Below are positions 53,476 through 64,000 of a DNA stretch of 64,000 nt, piece by piece. The notes beneath the pieces are model-generated. The model saw only the letters and a list, made by a program, of their open reading frames with translations, searched no databases and was not told the DNA's origin. The position numbers were made by a program, and so were the translations under genes. The stretch is taken from contig NC_080172.1 in NCBI RefSeq assembly GCF_950295315.1, positions 112,981,512 to 113,045,511 of the forward strand. Reading direction: 5' to 3'. How positions within the stretch are numbered: position 1 is the stretch's first letter; every line of letters starts with the position of its first letter. This stretch comes from Erinaceus europaeus (lineage: Eukaryota > Chordata > Mammalia > Eulipotyphla > Erinaceidae).

Positions 53476-55940
53476 TTTGTTCCATTTTTTTCTTTATTGA
53501 GAGGATTGTTTACAGTACACAATAAAATAAAATAGTTTGTACATGTATAACACTTCTCATTTTTCCACAGAATAATTCAACTCCTTCTAGGTCCTCTGAC
53601 ATCATGTCCCAGGACCAAAACCCTCCCCTCAACTTTGGTGGGGGAGTCTTTTAGTTTGGTACAGTACACCAAATCCAGTACATGTTCTGCTTTGTGTTTT
53701 CTTATTTTTTAACTTATTTTTTATTATTGTCAGTGATCTAATATTGATCAACAGGATTGAGTATCAGAGGGGTACAATTCATACAGTACCCACCATGAGC
53801 ATGCCATACCTCATCCTCTCCATTGGAAGGATCCCTATTCTTCATCCTTCTGGGAGTATGAACCAAAGATCTTTATGGGGTGCAGAAGGTGAAAGTTCTG
53901 GCTTTTGTAATTGTTTCTCCACTGGACCTGGGCATTGACAGGTGGACCCATACTCCCAGCCTGTCTCTACCTTTCCCTAGTGGGAATCTGGGGAAGTGGG
54001 GTTCATCTTCCCTGGTCATCTGCCCAGGGAAAGCAGGCCAGCATCATGGTAGTATTTCTCAAGTTCTGTCTATGAGTGAGATCATCTCATATTCATCTTA
54101 CTCTTTCTGACTTATCTCACTTAACATATTTCCTTTAAGCTCCGTCCAAGATAAGGGAAAGAAAGTGAAATAACCATATTTAATAGTCGGGTAGCATTCC
54201 ATTATGTATATACACCACAACTTACTCAACCACTCATCTGTTATTGGAATATGGGTTGCTTCCAGGTTTGGGCTATTACAAATTGTGCTGCTATGAACAT
54301 AGGTATATACACATCTTTTTGGATGGATGTGTTTGTTTCCTTTGGATATATCCCCAGGAGGGGAATTACAGGGTCATAGGGTTGGTTCACTCTGGCCTTG
54401 AGAGAGTCTCCAGACTGCTCTCCGCAACTGACATTCCCACCAGCAGTGCAGGATGGTTCCTTTGTCCCCACAACTTCTCCAGCATTGTTGCTGCTATTCT
54501 TTCTTATGTATGACAATCTCACAGGAGTAAAGTGGTATCTTGTTTTTATTTGCATTTCTTTGCCATTCAATGGATTGGAGCATTTTTTTTTTCATGTGTT
54601 TGTTGGCCTTTTGGATCTCTTCTGTGGTGAATATTCTGTTCAAATCCTTTCCCCATTTTTTGGATGAGGTCATTTGTTTTCTGTGGCTGAGTTTGACTAG
54701 CTAAGATATTTTGGTTATTAGCCTCTTAGCTGATGTATGGCATGGTCTCTAAGAGGTCTCTTTGTTGGGTTGGTGGTTTCTTTCCCTGTGAAGAAAATTT
54801 TAAATTGGTACAGTTCCATTGCTTTATTTTTGTTTTAGTCTTCTTTGTAATTAGATTTGTACCATTGAAAATACCTTTGAAATTTAGACGGAAAAGAGTT
54901 CTAGCAATATTTTCCTCTAAGTATTTGATAGTTTCTGGTATAACATCCAAGTCCTTGATCCACTTGGAATTTCATTTTGTGAGTGGTAAGATATAGTGGT
55001 TCAGTTTCATTCTTCTGCATGTTTCAACCCATTTTTTCCAACACCCTTTGTTGAAGAGGCTCTCCTTTCCGCATTTGATTGTCTGAGCACCTTTGTCAAA
55101 CATTAGATGCCCATATGTGTGGGGCTTATTTCTAGGTGCTCAATTCTGTTCCACTGGTCAGTGTGTCTACTTATGTTCCAGAACCAGCAGTTCTGATTAC
55201 AGTGACCCCGTAATACAATTTAGACCCAGGAGTGTAATGCCTCCAGTTCTGTTCTTTCTTCTCAAGATTGTTTTGTTAATTCTAGGTCTTTTCTGGTTCC
55301 AGATAAACCTTTGTAGCATTTGTTCTGTTCTCCTAAAAAATGTGGTTGGGATCTTGATACGGATTGCATTAAATTTGCATATGGCTCTGGATAGTATATT
55401 CATTTTGATGATGCTAATTGTTTCAACCCATAAACACATAAAGTGGAATATCTTTCCATTTCTTCGTGCATTTTTCTATTTCCTTGAATGGTGACTCATA
55501 ATTCTCAGTATACAAGTCTTTGACTCCTTTTGCTACATTTATTTCTAGATATTTTGTTGTTTTTGTTGCTATAGTAAAAAGGATTGATTTCTGGGTCTCT
55601 TCTTCTGCTAACTTCATGTTTGCATAAAGGAATGCCATTGAGTTTCATATGTTAATTTTGTATCCTGACACCTTACTATATTGCCGGATAATTTCCAAGA
55701 TCTTCCTTCTGGATTATTTAGGCTTTTTTTTAATGTGTACTATCATATTTCTTGCAAATAGTGAAAGTTTGACTTCTCTTCTAATCTGTACCCCTTTGAT
55801 TCCTTGCTCCTGCCTGATTGCTCTGGCAAGAACTTCCAACACTATGTTTAATAGTAATGGTGATAGTGAGTAGCCCTGTCTAGTACTTGATCTGAGGGAG
55901 AATGCTTCTAGTTTTTCACCATTGAATAAAATCCCCTTTT
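53476..55940 (-). pseudogene. 5'-truncated L1 with broken ORF2, type-2 3' end, nested L1
   Basis: On the minus strand: the second half of L1 ORF2 (55940 to about 54100), then the L1-UTR2 3' end (53703-53476). Surviving frames include '[18 protein letters not shown]' (55197-55439), 'YLEINVAKGVKDLYTENYE' (55423-55638) and 'YDPVIPLLGIYPKETNTS' (54241-54570), the usual L1 ORF2p C-terminal half in order. Multiple frameshifts and stops separate them. The endonuclease and most of the RT are missing by truncation. A separate L1 3' end (53704-54057) sits in its UTR. Confidence 0.92.
53704..54057 (-). mobile_element. L1-UTR1 3' end nested in another L1's 3' UTR
   Basis: A-rich end 'ttattttttattattgtcag' to 'ggccagcatcatggtagtat'. 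The host L1-UTR2 continues on both sides ('aacttgagaaa'-type block at 54058 on), showing that UTR1-type L1s were still active later. Confidence 0.8.
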
Positions 55941-56555
55941 GTTGACTGTGAGATGGAGGGGGAAATTCTGCTGGAAGTGTCTCTCAGCAGTCTCATGATT
56001 CAGGCTGTTTGAAGTGCATTTTTTGCTGGAGGAGAAAATACGTAGGCCTTAGGAAATAATTCTATGAGAGAATCTGAGGAGGTTTCACAGAGCAGGTGTT
56101 GTTTGAGCTGGGTGTTGATTTATGAAGATGTTTTCTAGGCTAACATTGGGGGGGAGGAACATCCCTGTCAAGAGAAATGGCACATGTAGTGAAGGGGAGA
56201 CACAAAAGCACACCTCAAAGACAGACCTTGACACAGTGTCAGAAAGTGAGCTGGACAGAGTGGCTTCTTCCCAACCAGAGTAACCTTAGGAATAATGCTG
56301 TGGAGACATTAGTAGTTTAGGTAGAGGAAGGAAGCAGAAGTGAACATGATCTTTCTTGTGACGAACTACTGATGGCACATTTCCAGATGCCAGTTTTTAA
56401 GTTGGTCTACCTAGGCTCAGTGTAATTCTGGTAATGCCACAATGAGTTGAATGTGCTCTTCCACATGTGGGCATGTTTCTTTTCAGATATTAGTCTAAAA
56501 TCTGAATGTTAGGCTCTTTTGGACAAGATTATACATATTGTAGAACATTTAGAAA
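55941..56555. other. Unassigned unique sequence
   Basis: Nothing recognised. Confidence 0.4.
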
Positions 56556-56682
56556 AATGCAGTGAAGCAACTGGGAAAATAGCTCAACTAGTAAAGCTCA
56601 GAACTTACATGCCTAAGGCCCCTGGCTTAATCCCCAGCATCATATTTATTAGAGTGGTGTTCTGCCTTCTCTTTCTCTCTTT
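56556..56682 (+). repeat. Minor tRNA-like SINE
   Basis: Head 'gaaaatagctcaactagtaa', B-box-like 'ggcttaatccccagcatcat', then a pyrimidine-rich end. A tRNA-derived family different from A and B. Confidence 0.55.
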
Positions 56683-57560
56683 AAATGTTTTTATTAGTGG
56701 TTTGATATTGATTTACAAAATTACATGCCATCAGGGGTATAATTCCACACTGTTTTCACCACTAGAGTTCTGAATCCCAAGTCTCTCCATTTTAAACCAC
56801 CACGGTTTCCCTGAGCTTGTAGATATGGATTAACTGTTATCTCTACAACTATCCTTCTACATTTTTACATATTTTTTTCTTCCAGGTACAATCCTCTCTA
56901 TCTCTCCAAGCCACACATAATCCTATTACTGCATATAAATATTTTCCTTTATTATCCCCTTTCTCTTAGACCTGATAGTGCGAGAGTTCAGAGCCCTTTT
57001 ATCCTCTCCCCCCATCACTTCTCTCCAAAAGGAAGCATGGGTTAAAGTTGTTTTGGGGGTGCAGATGAAAGGAGTTCTGGCTTCTGTAATTGCTTCTGTG
57101 CTGTAATTGGTCTGTTTCAGTCTTTCCCTAGTGAGGTAGGGCTCCAGAGAGGTGAGGTTCCAGGACACATTTGTGAGGTCATCTGCCTGGAGAAGTCAGG
57201 GTGGAATCATACTTGCATCTACAACTTGGTGTGTGGAAGATGGTAGGACATAAAATGAGGCAAAATGGTTAGTGAACAAGAACCAAAAAGTAGGAACAGG
57301 GCAGATGAAATTGGGGCTCTTCAGGTGGAAGAAAGCTTGGAAATCCATTTTAAGCATGTTTCTAGGGGCACGTGACTATGGTAGTTTTTGCTTGAGTTTG
57401 ATAGCTAGCATGAAGTTGGATAAAACCATTGTCTGAGAAAATGGTGTCAGAGTATAGAAAATGATTAGAGAGTTGGATTAGGACAGATTAGCTCCCATTC
57501 TTGAAAAACTCCTGGGACAGAGTTAACTATTTACCTACATCCACCTGATCTGGGGCATAT
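56683..57560 (-). mobile_element. L1-UTR1 copy with extra block
   Basis: Minus-strand 3' UTR of the subfamily with the additional block 'tagatatggattaactgtta'. It ends near 'gatctggggcatatatatat'. A related copy in opposite orientation follows at 57727. Confidence 0.82.
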
Positions 57561-57572
57561 ATATATCATCAG

Positions 57573-57675
57573 TCCCTCTCTCTCTTTTTTCTTTCTCTCC
57601 CTTCTTCCTTATCTTTATCTTCTCCCTCTTCTTCTTTTACCCCTTTCCTCCCCTCCTCTTCTTCCTCCTTTTTTG
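57573..57675. repeat. Polypyrimidine tract
   Basis: About 100 bp of nearly pure C/T between two inverted L1 3' UTR copies. Confidence 0.85.
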
Positions 57676-57726
57676 TCATGTGAAATCTTTATAAATTTGT
57701 AGTGAGGTTGAAGTTTAAGTCACTTG

Positions 57727-58294
57727 CATCCCTGGGCAGATGACCTCACCCATGTGTCCTGGAACTTCACCTCTCCAGAGCCCCAGCCCACTAGGGAAAG
57801 ATAGAAACAGGCTTGGGGGTATGGATTCATCTGCCAATGGCTATGCTCAGCAGAGGAGCAATTACAGAAGGCAGACCTCCCATCTTCTATACCCCCCAAA
57901 AGAATCCTGGTCCATACTCTCAGTGGGGGAAAAATGGTAAAAGAAGATGACCAGAGGACCCTGGACTCCAACTCCATCAGGACCTGGAGAGAAAAGAGGA
58001 AAAATAGGAAGGGTATTCAGAAGTAGTAATAGATGTAAGTATGACTTAGAAAGGCAGAGAATATGGGACCATGGGAAAAATAGGCAAATATATTCATAGA
58101 CAGTTATTGAAATAATAGTCAACCCTTATCTGTGACCCTGGAAAGAACTACCATAGCTTTCAGCAGAGGGGATAGGGACACAGAACTCTGGTGGTGGGAA
58201 TGGTGTGGAGTTATACCCCTGTTATCTTATATTTTGGAAATCAATATTAAGTAACTAATAAAATTTAAAAAACAAATAAAATTGTAAAAAGAAA
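57727..58294 (+). mobile_element. L1-UTR1 copy with 13-bp target duplication
   Basis: From 'catccctgggcagatgacct' to 'taactaataaaatttaaaaa'. Flanks TTTAAGTCACTTG (57714-57726) and TTTAAGTCACCTG (58295-58307) differ by one base. Same subfamily as 56683-57560 but inverted relative to it. Confidence 0.92.
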
Positions 58295-58394
58295 TTTAAG
58301 TCACCTGTAACTCTATTGCCCATAGAGACCTACTTATAAGTCTTTGGATTATATGTCTATGTACAAGCATATATATATAGATGAAGACATATAG

Positions 58395-58515
58395 ATATCC
58401 ACAGAGAGGGGTAGGTAGCATAATGGTTATGTAAACAGATTTATGCCTGAGGCTCTGAAATCCCAGGTTAAATCCCCTGAGCTGATCAGTGCTCTGATTA
58501 AAAAAAAATAAAAGA
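58395..58515 (+). repeat. Minor SINE family copy
   Basis: Head 'taggtagcataatggttatg', B-box region 'ccaggttaaatcccctgag', A-rich end. Plus-strand relative of 17228-17412 and 60735-60922. Confidence 0.65.
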
Positions 58516-58654
58516 CATGTACAGGATGTATATGTTTAGGTATACACTCATTTATGAATATACAGAATGCACACATAGATATCTGTGTCTATATGAACAT
58601 AATGCATATATTTCTATTCTGAATACAAATAGGGCCACATAGTATAATTTGTTT

Positions 58655-58858
58655 CATAATCTTTTTAAAAAATTTTATTTATTATTGGATAGAGACAGAG
58701 ATAAACTGAGAGGGGAGGGAGAGACACAGAGAGACACCTGTAGCCCAGCTTCACCACTCATAAAGCTTTCCCCCTGCAGATGGGGAACTTGGGCTTGAAC
58801 CCTGGTCCTTGCACCCTGTAGTGTGTGTGCTTACTCAGGTATGCCACTGTCTCATGAT
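58655..58858 (-). repeat. B-type SINE
   Basis: Inverted: 'tttattattggatagagaca', 'cacctgtagcccagcttcac', head 'gcttactcaggtatgccact'. Confidence 0.86.
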
Positions 58859-58892
58859 CCTTTTTCATTGAATAGATCTTAACTATCTCTAC

Positions 58893-58894
<2 letters not shown>

Positions 58895-58931
<37 letters not shown>
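58895..58931. repeat. (CA)n microsatellite
   Basis: About 18 CA units. Confidence 0.95.
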
Positions 58932-58932
<1 letters not shown>

Positions 58933-59894
58933 CTCTACAATGCTAGTATTAACGACTACATGATAAGATGCACATGTATTTATCAGCTTACTTATTGTTA
59001 GATATTTGGTCTGCACCTTAGGCTGCCACATGTCTCTGTCCACAGTGTTTATGCTTTTCATTCTCAGAATCCACCTAAAGCAATCTCCACTGGTATAGAA
59101 ACCTCATCTATGATGCTTTCTTATAGAGCAAGGGAATTGCTACTCTGACTTTTATCTGAAGTTTTCCTCCTTGCTGTTTGTTTTTCCCTAAATCTCCTTG
59201 TTGGTAAGTGGAGGAAAAGGGACCAGATTTAGAGCTCTGAGCCTTGTGATACACTGTCCTCATGGCAGTGGGATAACTCAGTGCGTAGAGACAGGATCTT
59301 TGATTTAGAAGTGTTCTTTCTCCTCCTCCAGCTGTGTCTGATAAGCATAGCACAGAGGCAACTGACAGCTTGTCACGGTAAATTTGGCATGGTGGCAGTC
59401 TGGCCAGAAACAGATTACCCGCATTGTGGAGAAATGAGGTTCAATTAAACTTCTTAAAGTCTCTCAGCCCTGGTGCCTGGGTTGGTTTTTCTCATTTATG
59501 TCCATGTTGCAGACCTTGGCCAAGTGAAATAGTGTTGCTGGTTCCAGTGAATTTAGGCCTTCCTCTAATGGAATGTGTCCAACAGAAGAGATACTCAATC
59601 TCTCTCTCTCAGTGTCTCTCTCCCTCCTCTCTCTCTCTCTCTCTCTCTCTTTCTCCCCCCCCAATGCAAGTAAATCTATAGTGCTTTGGCTTTTAGGGAG
59701 AGAGACTGAATGCTTGGGAATTCACCTTCAAGAACTTGAAAATCTGACACTCATATGAACTTCATAAAGGAGCTGATAGAAGAGGTTCCATTCTGATGTG
59801 ATCCTGAAAGAAAAAAGTAGAGTGATTCTGTTTAACTGTGCGCCTATATATGTATTTTTGTCTGTCCTTCTGTCCATCCACCTACCTGTCATTC
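58932..59894. other. Unassigned sequence with a (CT)n run
   Basis: A CT-rich run lies at 59600-59665 and creates Ser/Leu- and Arg/Glu-rich chance frames on both strands. No gene recognised. Confidence 0.5.
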
Positions 59895-60105
59895 ATCCAT
59901 CTGTTGATTCATTTGTTCAGTGATATTGGTTGACTATTTATTATAGTCCAGGTCCCATGTTAAGGTCCTCAGTAAATAAAAGTGACAAAAATCACTTCCC
60001 TCATGGAACTTAAATCTTTTTATGGGAGACAGGCTCACTGTAAGCATAATAAATCAATGTTGTGTAGCATTTCAAAGATCCCGAGGACTGAACGGGGGGC
60101 GGGGG
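59895..60105 (+). repeat. L2-like ancient element
   Basis: 'gactatttattatagtccag', 'ttccctcatggaacttaaat' and 'gggagacaggctcactgtaa' follow the order of a common old mammalian LINE 3' end. Confidence 0.6.
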
Positions 60106-60215
60106 AGGAGGACCAGAGCACAAAAAGGGAATCTGGAGCACCAAGTCAGAATAGGGGGCATAATGTTATGATTTTTATTTTATAAAATATTTTTATTTAT
60201 TTATTTTTAAAGTGC

Positions 60216-60420
60216 TTTAAAATTTTTATTTGTCTGTTTATTAGACAGAGACAAGAAACTGAGAGGAACGAGGCCTTCAGAGAGGGACCGAGAAAGAGAA
60301 ATCTTTAGCTCTGCTTCTCTACTTGTGAAGCTTTCCTCCTTGCATATGGAGACCAGGAACCTGAATATGGGTCTTTGCTCATTGTGACATGTGCGCTCAA
60401 CTGGGTATGCCACCATCTGG
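60216..60420 (-). repeat. B-type SINE, diverged
   Basis: Inverted: 'tgtttattagacagagacaa', 'tttagctctgcttctctact', head 'ctcaactgggtatgccacca'. Confidence 0.8.
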
Positions 60421-60423
60421 CAA

Positions 60424-60723
60424 CTATTTTTTTTATTTATTTTTTATTTTTTTATTTTTAAAAAATATTTATTTATTTATTTCCTTTTTGTTGCCCTTGT
60501 TGTTTCCATTGTTGTTGTAGCTATTATTGTTGTTGATGTCGTCATTGTTGGATAGGACAGAGAGAAATGGAGAGAGGAGGGGAAGACAGAGGGGGGGAGA
60601 GAAAGACAGACATCTGCAGACCTGCTTCACTGCTTGTGAAGCGACTCCCCTGCAGGTGGGGAGCCGGGGGCTCGAACCGGGATCTTTGAGCTGGTCCCTG
60701 CGCTTTGCACCACGTGCGCTTAA
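60424..60723 (-). repeat. A-type SINE, head-truncated, short target duplication
   Basis: Inverted. It stops at 'ccacgtgcgcttaa', lacking the last ~20 bp of the head. Flanks CTGGCAA at 60417-60423 and 60724-60730. Confidence 0.88.
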
Positions 60724-60734
60724 CTGGCAAATAT

Positions 60735-60922
60735 ATATATTTTTAAATATTTTATTTTTATTGTAAAGAAAGAAAGACAGAGACATGGAGAGAAATAAAG
60801 ACAGAAAGACCACAGCATTGCTCAGTTCTGGTTTATGGTGATGCTGGGGATTGAACCTAGGACCTATGAGCTTCAGGTATGAAAGATTTTTTGCATAACC
60901 ATTATGCTAATTCACCAGGTCA
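60735..60922 (-). repeat. Minor SINE family copy
   Basis: Inverted: GA-rich body, 'ctcagttctggtttatggtg', 'gcataaccattatgctaatt'. Confidence 0.7.
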
Positions 60923-60936
60923 TAGCTGTGATTTTA

Positions 60937-61289
60937 TTTTTATTTTTAAAATTTTTATTTATAAAATGGAAATACTGACAAGACCATAGGATAAGAGGGG
61001 TACATTTCCACACAATTCCCACCACCAGAACTCCATATCCTGTCCCCTCCCTTGATAGCTTTCCTATTCTTCATCCCTCCGGGAGTATGGACCCAGGATC
61101 ATTATGGGTTGCAGAAGGTGGAAGGTCTGGCTTCTGTAATTGCTTCTCCACTGAACATGGGTGTTGACAGGTGGATCCATACTCCTAGCCTGTTTCTATT
61201 TTTCCCGAGTAGGTTAGGGATCTGGGGAAATGGGGCTCCAAGGTACATTGGTGAAGTCTGTCCAGGGAAATCACTTTGGCATCATTGTC
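60937..61289 (-). mobile_element. L1-UTR1 copy with 12-bp target duplication
   Basis: From A-rich end to 'tcactttggcatcattgtc'. Perfect flanks GCTGTGATTTTA at 60925-60936 and 61290-61301. Confidence 0.93.
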
Positions 61290-61429
61290 GCTGTGATTTT
61301 AAATAGAGCTTCAAGAAACGTGACAAAGATCCTTTCCCTGACCAAGCCTAAGTAAATTCTTCTGAACTCTTCCCAGTTAGGCTTTAGTGGATAGAATTCT
61401 GTGTTGATCTTGCCTGGTTGACTTTCTTT

Positions 61430-61592
61430 CTTTTTTTTTAAATTTTCCTTATTTATTAATGAGAAAGATAGATGAGAGAGAGAAAGAAGCAGATATCAAT
61501 CACTTTGGTACATGTGCTTCTGGGGATTGAACTCAGGGACCTCATGCTTGAGAGTTGACTGCTTTATCCACTGCACCACCTCTTGGACCATG
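61430..61592 (-). repeat. Minor SINE (relative of the one in env)
   Basis: Inverted: 'ggtacatgtgcttctgggga' and 'gctttatccactgcaccacc' correspond to the B-box and head of the element at 33769-33923. Confidence 0.75.
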
Positions 61593-61874
61593 TCTGGTCC
61601 ACTTTTAACTATAATCCTGCTGAGTAAGTACAGTTAGAATCTACTGTATCATAATCTCTCATTTCTAGTATCCCCAATGGGTGTCTGACAACCCTAACTT
61701 GCCTTCAGCAAGAACCTTAGTTCATTCTTAGACCAAAACTTCCCTGTCTGTGCTATTTCCTCTGAGTCATCTCCTAGTCATACCCCTGACACTATAAAAA
61801 TCTCTACTTTGTCTCTTAGCTTTGGTGCTGGGAGTTCATTGAAGTAGTCTGTATACATGTAGACAGCCATCTTT

Positions 61875-62069
61875 AAAAAAATTATTATTGGATAGAGACA
61901 GAAATTGAGAAGGGCAGGGGAAATTAGAGGGGGAAAGAGACACCTGCAGCCCTGACTCACCACAAGTAAAGCTTTCTTCCTGCAGGTGGGGACCAGGGGC
62001 TTGAACCCAGGTCCTTGTGCACTGTCATGTGTGCACTTAACCAACCAGGTGCGCCACCGCCTGGCCCCC
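61875..62069 (-). repeat. B-type SINE with ~14-bp target duplication
   Basis: Inverted. Flanks AGACAGCCATCTTT (61861-61874) and AGATAGCCACCTTT (62070-62083) differ at two positions. Confidence 0.9.
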
Positions 62070-62367
62070 AGATAGCCACCTTTCAATCAAGATTTCCTTA
62101 CCATGCTTTACTGAGTGTCCATCAAGTATTATTTCAATTAGATGTTAAGAAGTTAACCTCAGCTGATAAGTCGAAGCAATTGTCACGTGGACAGTTAGAG
62201 GAGGAAAGTTGCAGACAAATGGAGCAGCAAGGACAAAGAACCGAAGAAGCAGTAACCTGTGTGCTTAGAGTGGCAGCTGGGTGGGTGGCACTGGCAGAGC
62301 AGGGCAGGCATGGGCAGAACTAGGAGAGATGAGCTCTAAGCAGAGGGCCCCACCTTGCCCTTCTCTT

Positions 62368-62524
62368 TCCCCCCCTTTTATTTTTACTTGATAGGACAGA
62401 GAGAAATTGAAAGGAGGGGATAGAGAAGGGAAGAGAAAGAGAGACACCTGTAGCCCTGATTCCCCCATGAGGACTGGGAACTTGAACCTGGGTCCTTGAG
62501 TATGGTAATATATGTAACTCCCCC
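62368..62524 (-). repeat. B-type SINE, diverged and partial
   Basis: Inverted: 'tacttgataggacagagaga', 'cacctgtagccctgattccc', 'aacctgggtccttgagtatg'. The head is degraded. Confidence 0.7.
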
Positions 62525-62535
62525 CTCAAATACTT

Positions 62536-62819
62536 TTTTTTTTTTTTTTTTTTTTTGCTTCTAGGGTTATCACTGGGGCCAGCACAATGAATCCACTGCT
62601 TCTGGAGGCCTTTTTTTTTTTTTTTGCATTGTTGTTGGACGGGACAGAGAGATATTGAAAGCGGAGGGGAAGAGAAAGATAGATACCTACAGACTTGCTT
62701 CACCACTTGTGAAGCGACCCCCCTGCAGGTGAGGAGCCGGGGTTCCAATCAGGATCCTTATGCTGATCCTTGTGCTTTGTACTGTGTGCACTTAACCTGG
62801 TGCACTACCGCCCGGCCCC
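62536..62819 (-). repeat. A-type SINE with ~11-bp target duplication
   Basis: Inverted. Flanks CTCAAATACTT (62525-62535) and CTCAATTACTT (62820-62830). Two poly(T) runs, one in the tail and one internal. Confidence 0.9.
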
Positions 62820-62830
62820 CTCAATTACTT

Positions 62831-63176
62831 GTCCTTGTTTCCAGCAGGTCTGTTGACTTGGGACAGCCATCTGTATACACTATCATTCTCCCTGGGCTCC
62901 ACTGGAGAGTCAGAAGTCAGGCTCTGGAGATCTGCTTTATGTAATAAATGATGAAGCTGCAGGTGGGGCCAGGAATCCATGAACAGAATCCAAGTGACAC
63001 AGAGCACAGGACTTGGAATGAGACCAATAAATGTGGTTTCAAATCCGAAGTTTTCACTTATATTTGTAAGTGACCCTCACTCTGTGGCTGCTTCACTTTA
63101 TTAAAAATACACCTTGCAATCACAACTGTCTTTTGAATTCCATGTATCTGTGTAAGAGAAATTACCTCATGGACCC
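62831..63176. other. Unassigned unique sequence
   Basis: Nothing recognised. Confidence 0.4.
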
Positions 63177-63455
63177 TCTTTTTTTTTTTTTTTGCATCCA
63201 GGGTTATTGCTGGGACTTAGTACCTGCACTGAGAATCCACTGCAGGGACTTGCAGTGGTGCACTGGGTTAAATGCACATAGTATAAAGCACAAGGACCCT
63301 CCTAAAGATTCACGCCAAGACTCCAGGTCAAGCTCCTGGCTCTCCTCCTGCAGTGGGGATGCTTCACAAGAAGGGAAGCAGGTCTGCAGATGTCTGTCTT
63401 TCTCTCCTCCTCTCTACCATCCCCTTCTCTCCTAATTTCTCTCTCCATTTTTTTA
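63177..63455. repeat. Rearranged A-type SINE: inverted tail joined to forward head
   Basis: 63177-63245 is the inverted long tail ('atccagggttattgctggga'). At 63246 it switches to a forward head ('gacttgcagtggtgcactgg') and body ('agcaggtctgcagatgtctg'), ending at about 63450. Confidence 0.8.
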
Positions 63456-64000
63456 TTTTATTTTTTTTTATTTAAGAAAGGATAAATTAACAAAACCATA
63501 GGGTAGGAGGGGTACAACTCCACACAATTCCCACCACCCAATCTCCATATCCCACCCCCTCCCCTGATAGCTTTCCCATTCTCTAGCCCTCTGGGAGCAT
63601 GGACCCAAGGTCATTGTGGGTTGCAGAAGGTAGAAGGTCTGGCTTCTGTAATTGCTTCCCCGCTGAACATGGACGTTGACTGGTTGGTCCATACTCCCAG
63701 TCTGCCTCTCTCTTTCCCTAGTAGGGTGGGTCTCTGGGGAAGCGGAGCTCCAGGACACATTGGTGGGGTCTTCAGTCCAGGGAAGCCTGGCCCGCATCCT
63801 GATGACATCTGGAACCTGGTGATTGAAAAGAGAGTTAACATACAAAGCCAAACAAATTGTTGAGCAATCATGGACGCAAAGGTTGGAATAGTGGAGAGGA
63901 AGTGTTAGGGGGTTACTCACTGCAAACTCTAGTGTACTTCTGCTTTCAGGTATACATTTTGCACTAGTTTATGGATACGTGTGAACATATGCTCTCTCTC
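63456..64000 (-). mobile_element. L1-UTR1 copy, running off the window
   Basis: Nearly identical to 10801-11330, including 'aagaaaggataaattaacaa' and 'gttgagcaatcatggacg'. It continues beyond the window end, so it may reach ORF2 outside. Confidence 0.92.

Noticed and set aside
62320..62748. 142-codon minus-strand frame
   Set aside because: Made of two SINE copies and their poly(T) runs.
1..64000. Bacterial-style systems (operons, CRISPR, toxin-antitoxin, prophage)
   Set aside because: The whole window is vertebrate repeat-rich DNA; no such gene arrangement is present.

Overview
This window is repeat-dense mammalian nuclear DNA. The repeat repertoire points to a hedgehog (Erinaceidae, probably Erinaceus). 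That is recognition from memory of the abundant tRNA-derived SINEs and the L1 3' UTR; I ran no search. I recognise no exon of a host protein-coding gene. The window reads as intergenic or intronic sequence, and nearly every long reading frame lies in a transposable element.

Repeat names used below. 'A-type' SINE: tRNA-like head of the kind 'gcgcagtgggttaagcgca', C/T-rich body, then either a CAA-rich tail or a longer tail ending near 'gataaccctggaggc'. 'B-type' SINE: head of the kind 'ggtggtgcacctggttaag', tail 'tatccaataaataaag'. 'Minor' SINEs: other tRNA-like heads. 'L1-UTR1': a long L1 3' UTR that is physically continuous with L1 ORF2 at 10801-12594. 'L1-UTR2': a shorter, different L1 3' end ('attgcaccaaag...ccccaataaag'). 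Old MIR and L2-like pieces, four solo or paired LTR families and several microsatellites fill most of the rest.

Layout. 1-31.9 kb: SINEs, L1 3' ends, a 5S rRNA pseudogene (2.2 kb), three solo LTRs (4.05, 18.6 and 26.3 kb), an L1 flanked by an unusually long (~300 bp) duplication (10.5-12.9 kb) and a 0.5-kb segmental duplication (15.4 and 19.3 kb). 31.9-39.9 kb: a class II (betaretrovirus/IAP-like) endogenous retrovirus on the minus strand. It has both LTRs, a 6-bp target duplication, primer-binding site, splice donor, gag, pro, pol, a decayed env region and a polypurine tract, and two SINEs are nested in it. It is broken in every gene. 39.9-43.2 kb: more L1 and SINE copies. 44.3-44.8 kb: a CpG-rich fragment encoding the C-terminus of a non-LTR retrotransposon of a type I associate with invertebrates; this is the most unexpected item. 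46-47.3 kb and 48.7-53.5 kb: two intervals almost free of young repeats, with AT-rich homeodomain-like motifs, an X-box-like site and three CCAAATTGG-type palindromes; these are candidate regulatory DNA. 53.5-64 kb: a long broken L1 ORF2 followed by SINEs and L1 3' ends.

I see no multigene system such as an operon, defence island or biosynthetic cluster. The parts that work together, or once did, are those of the endogenous retrovirus.
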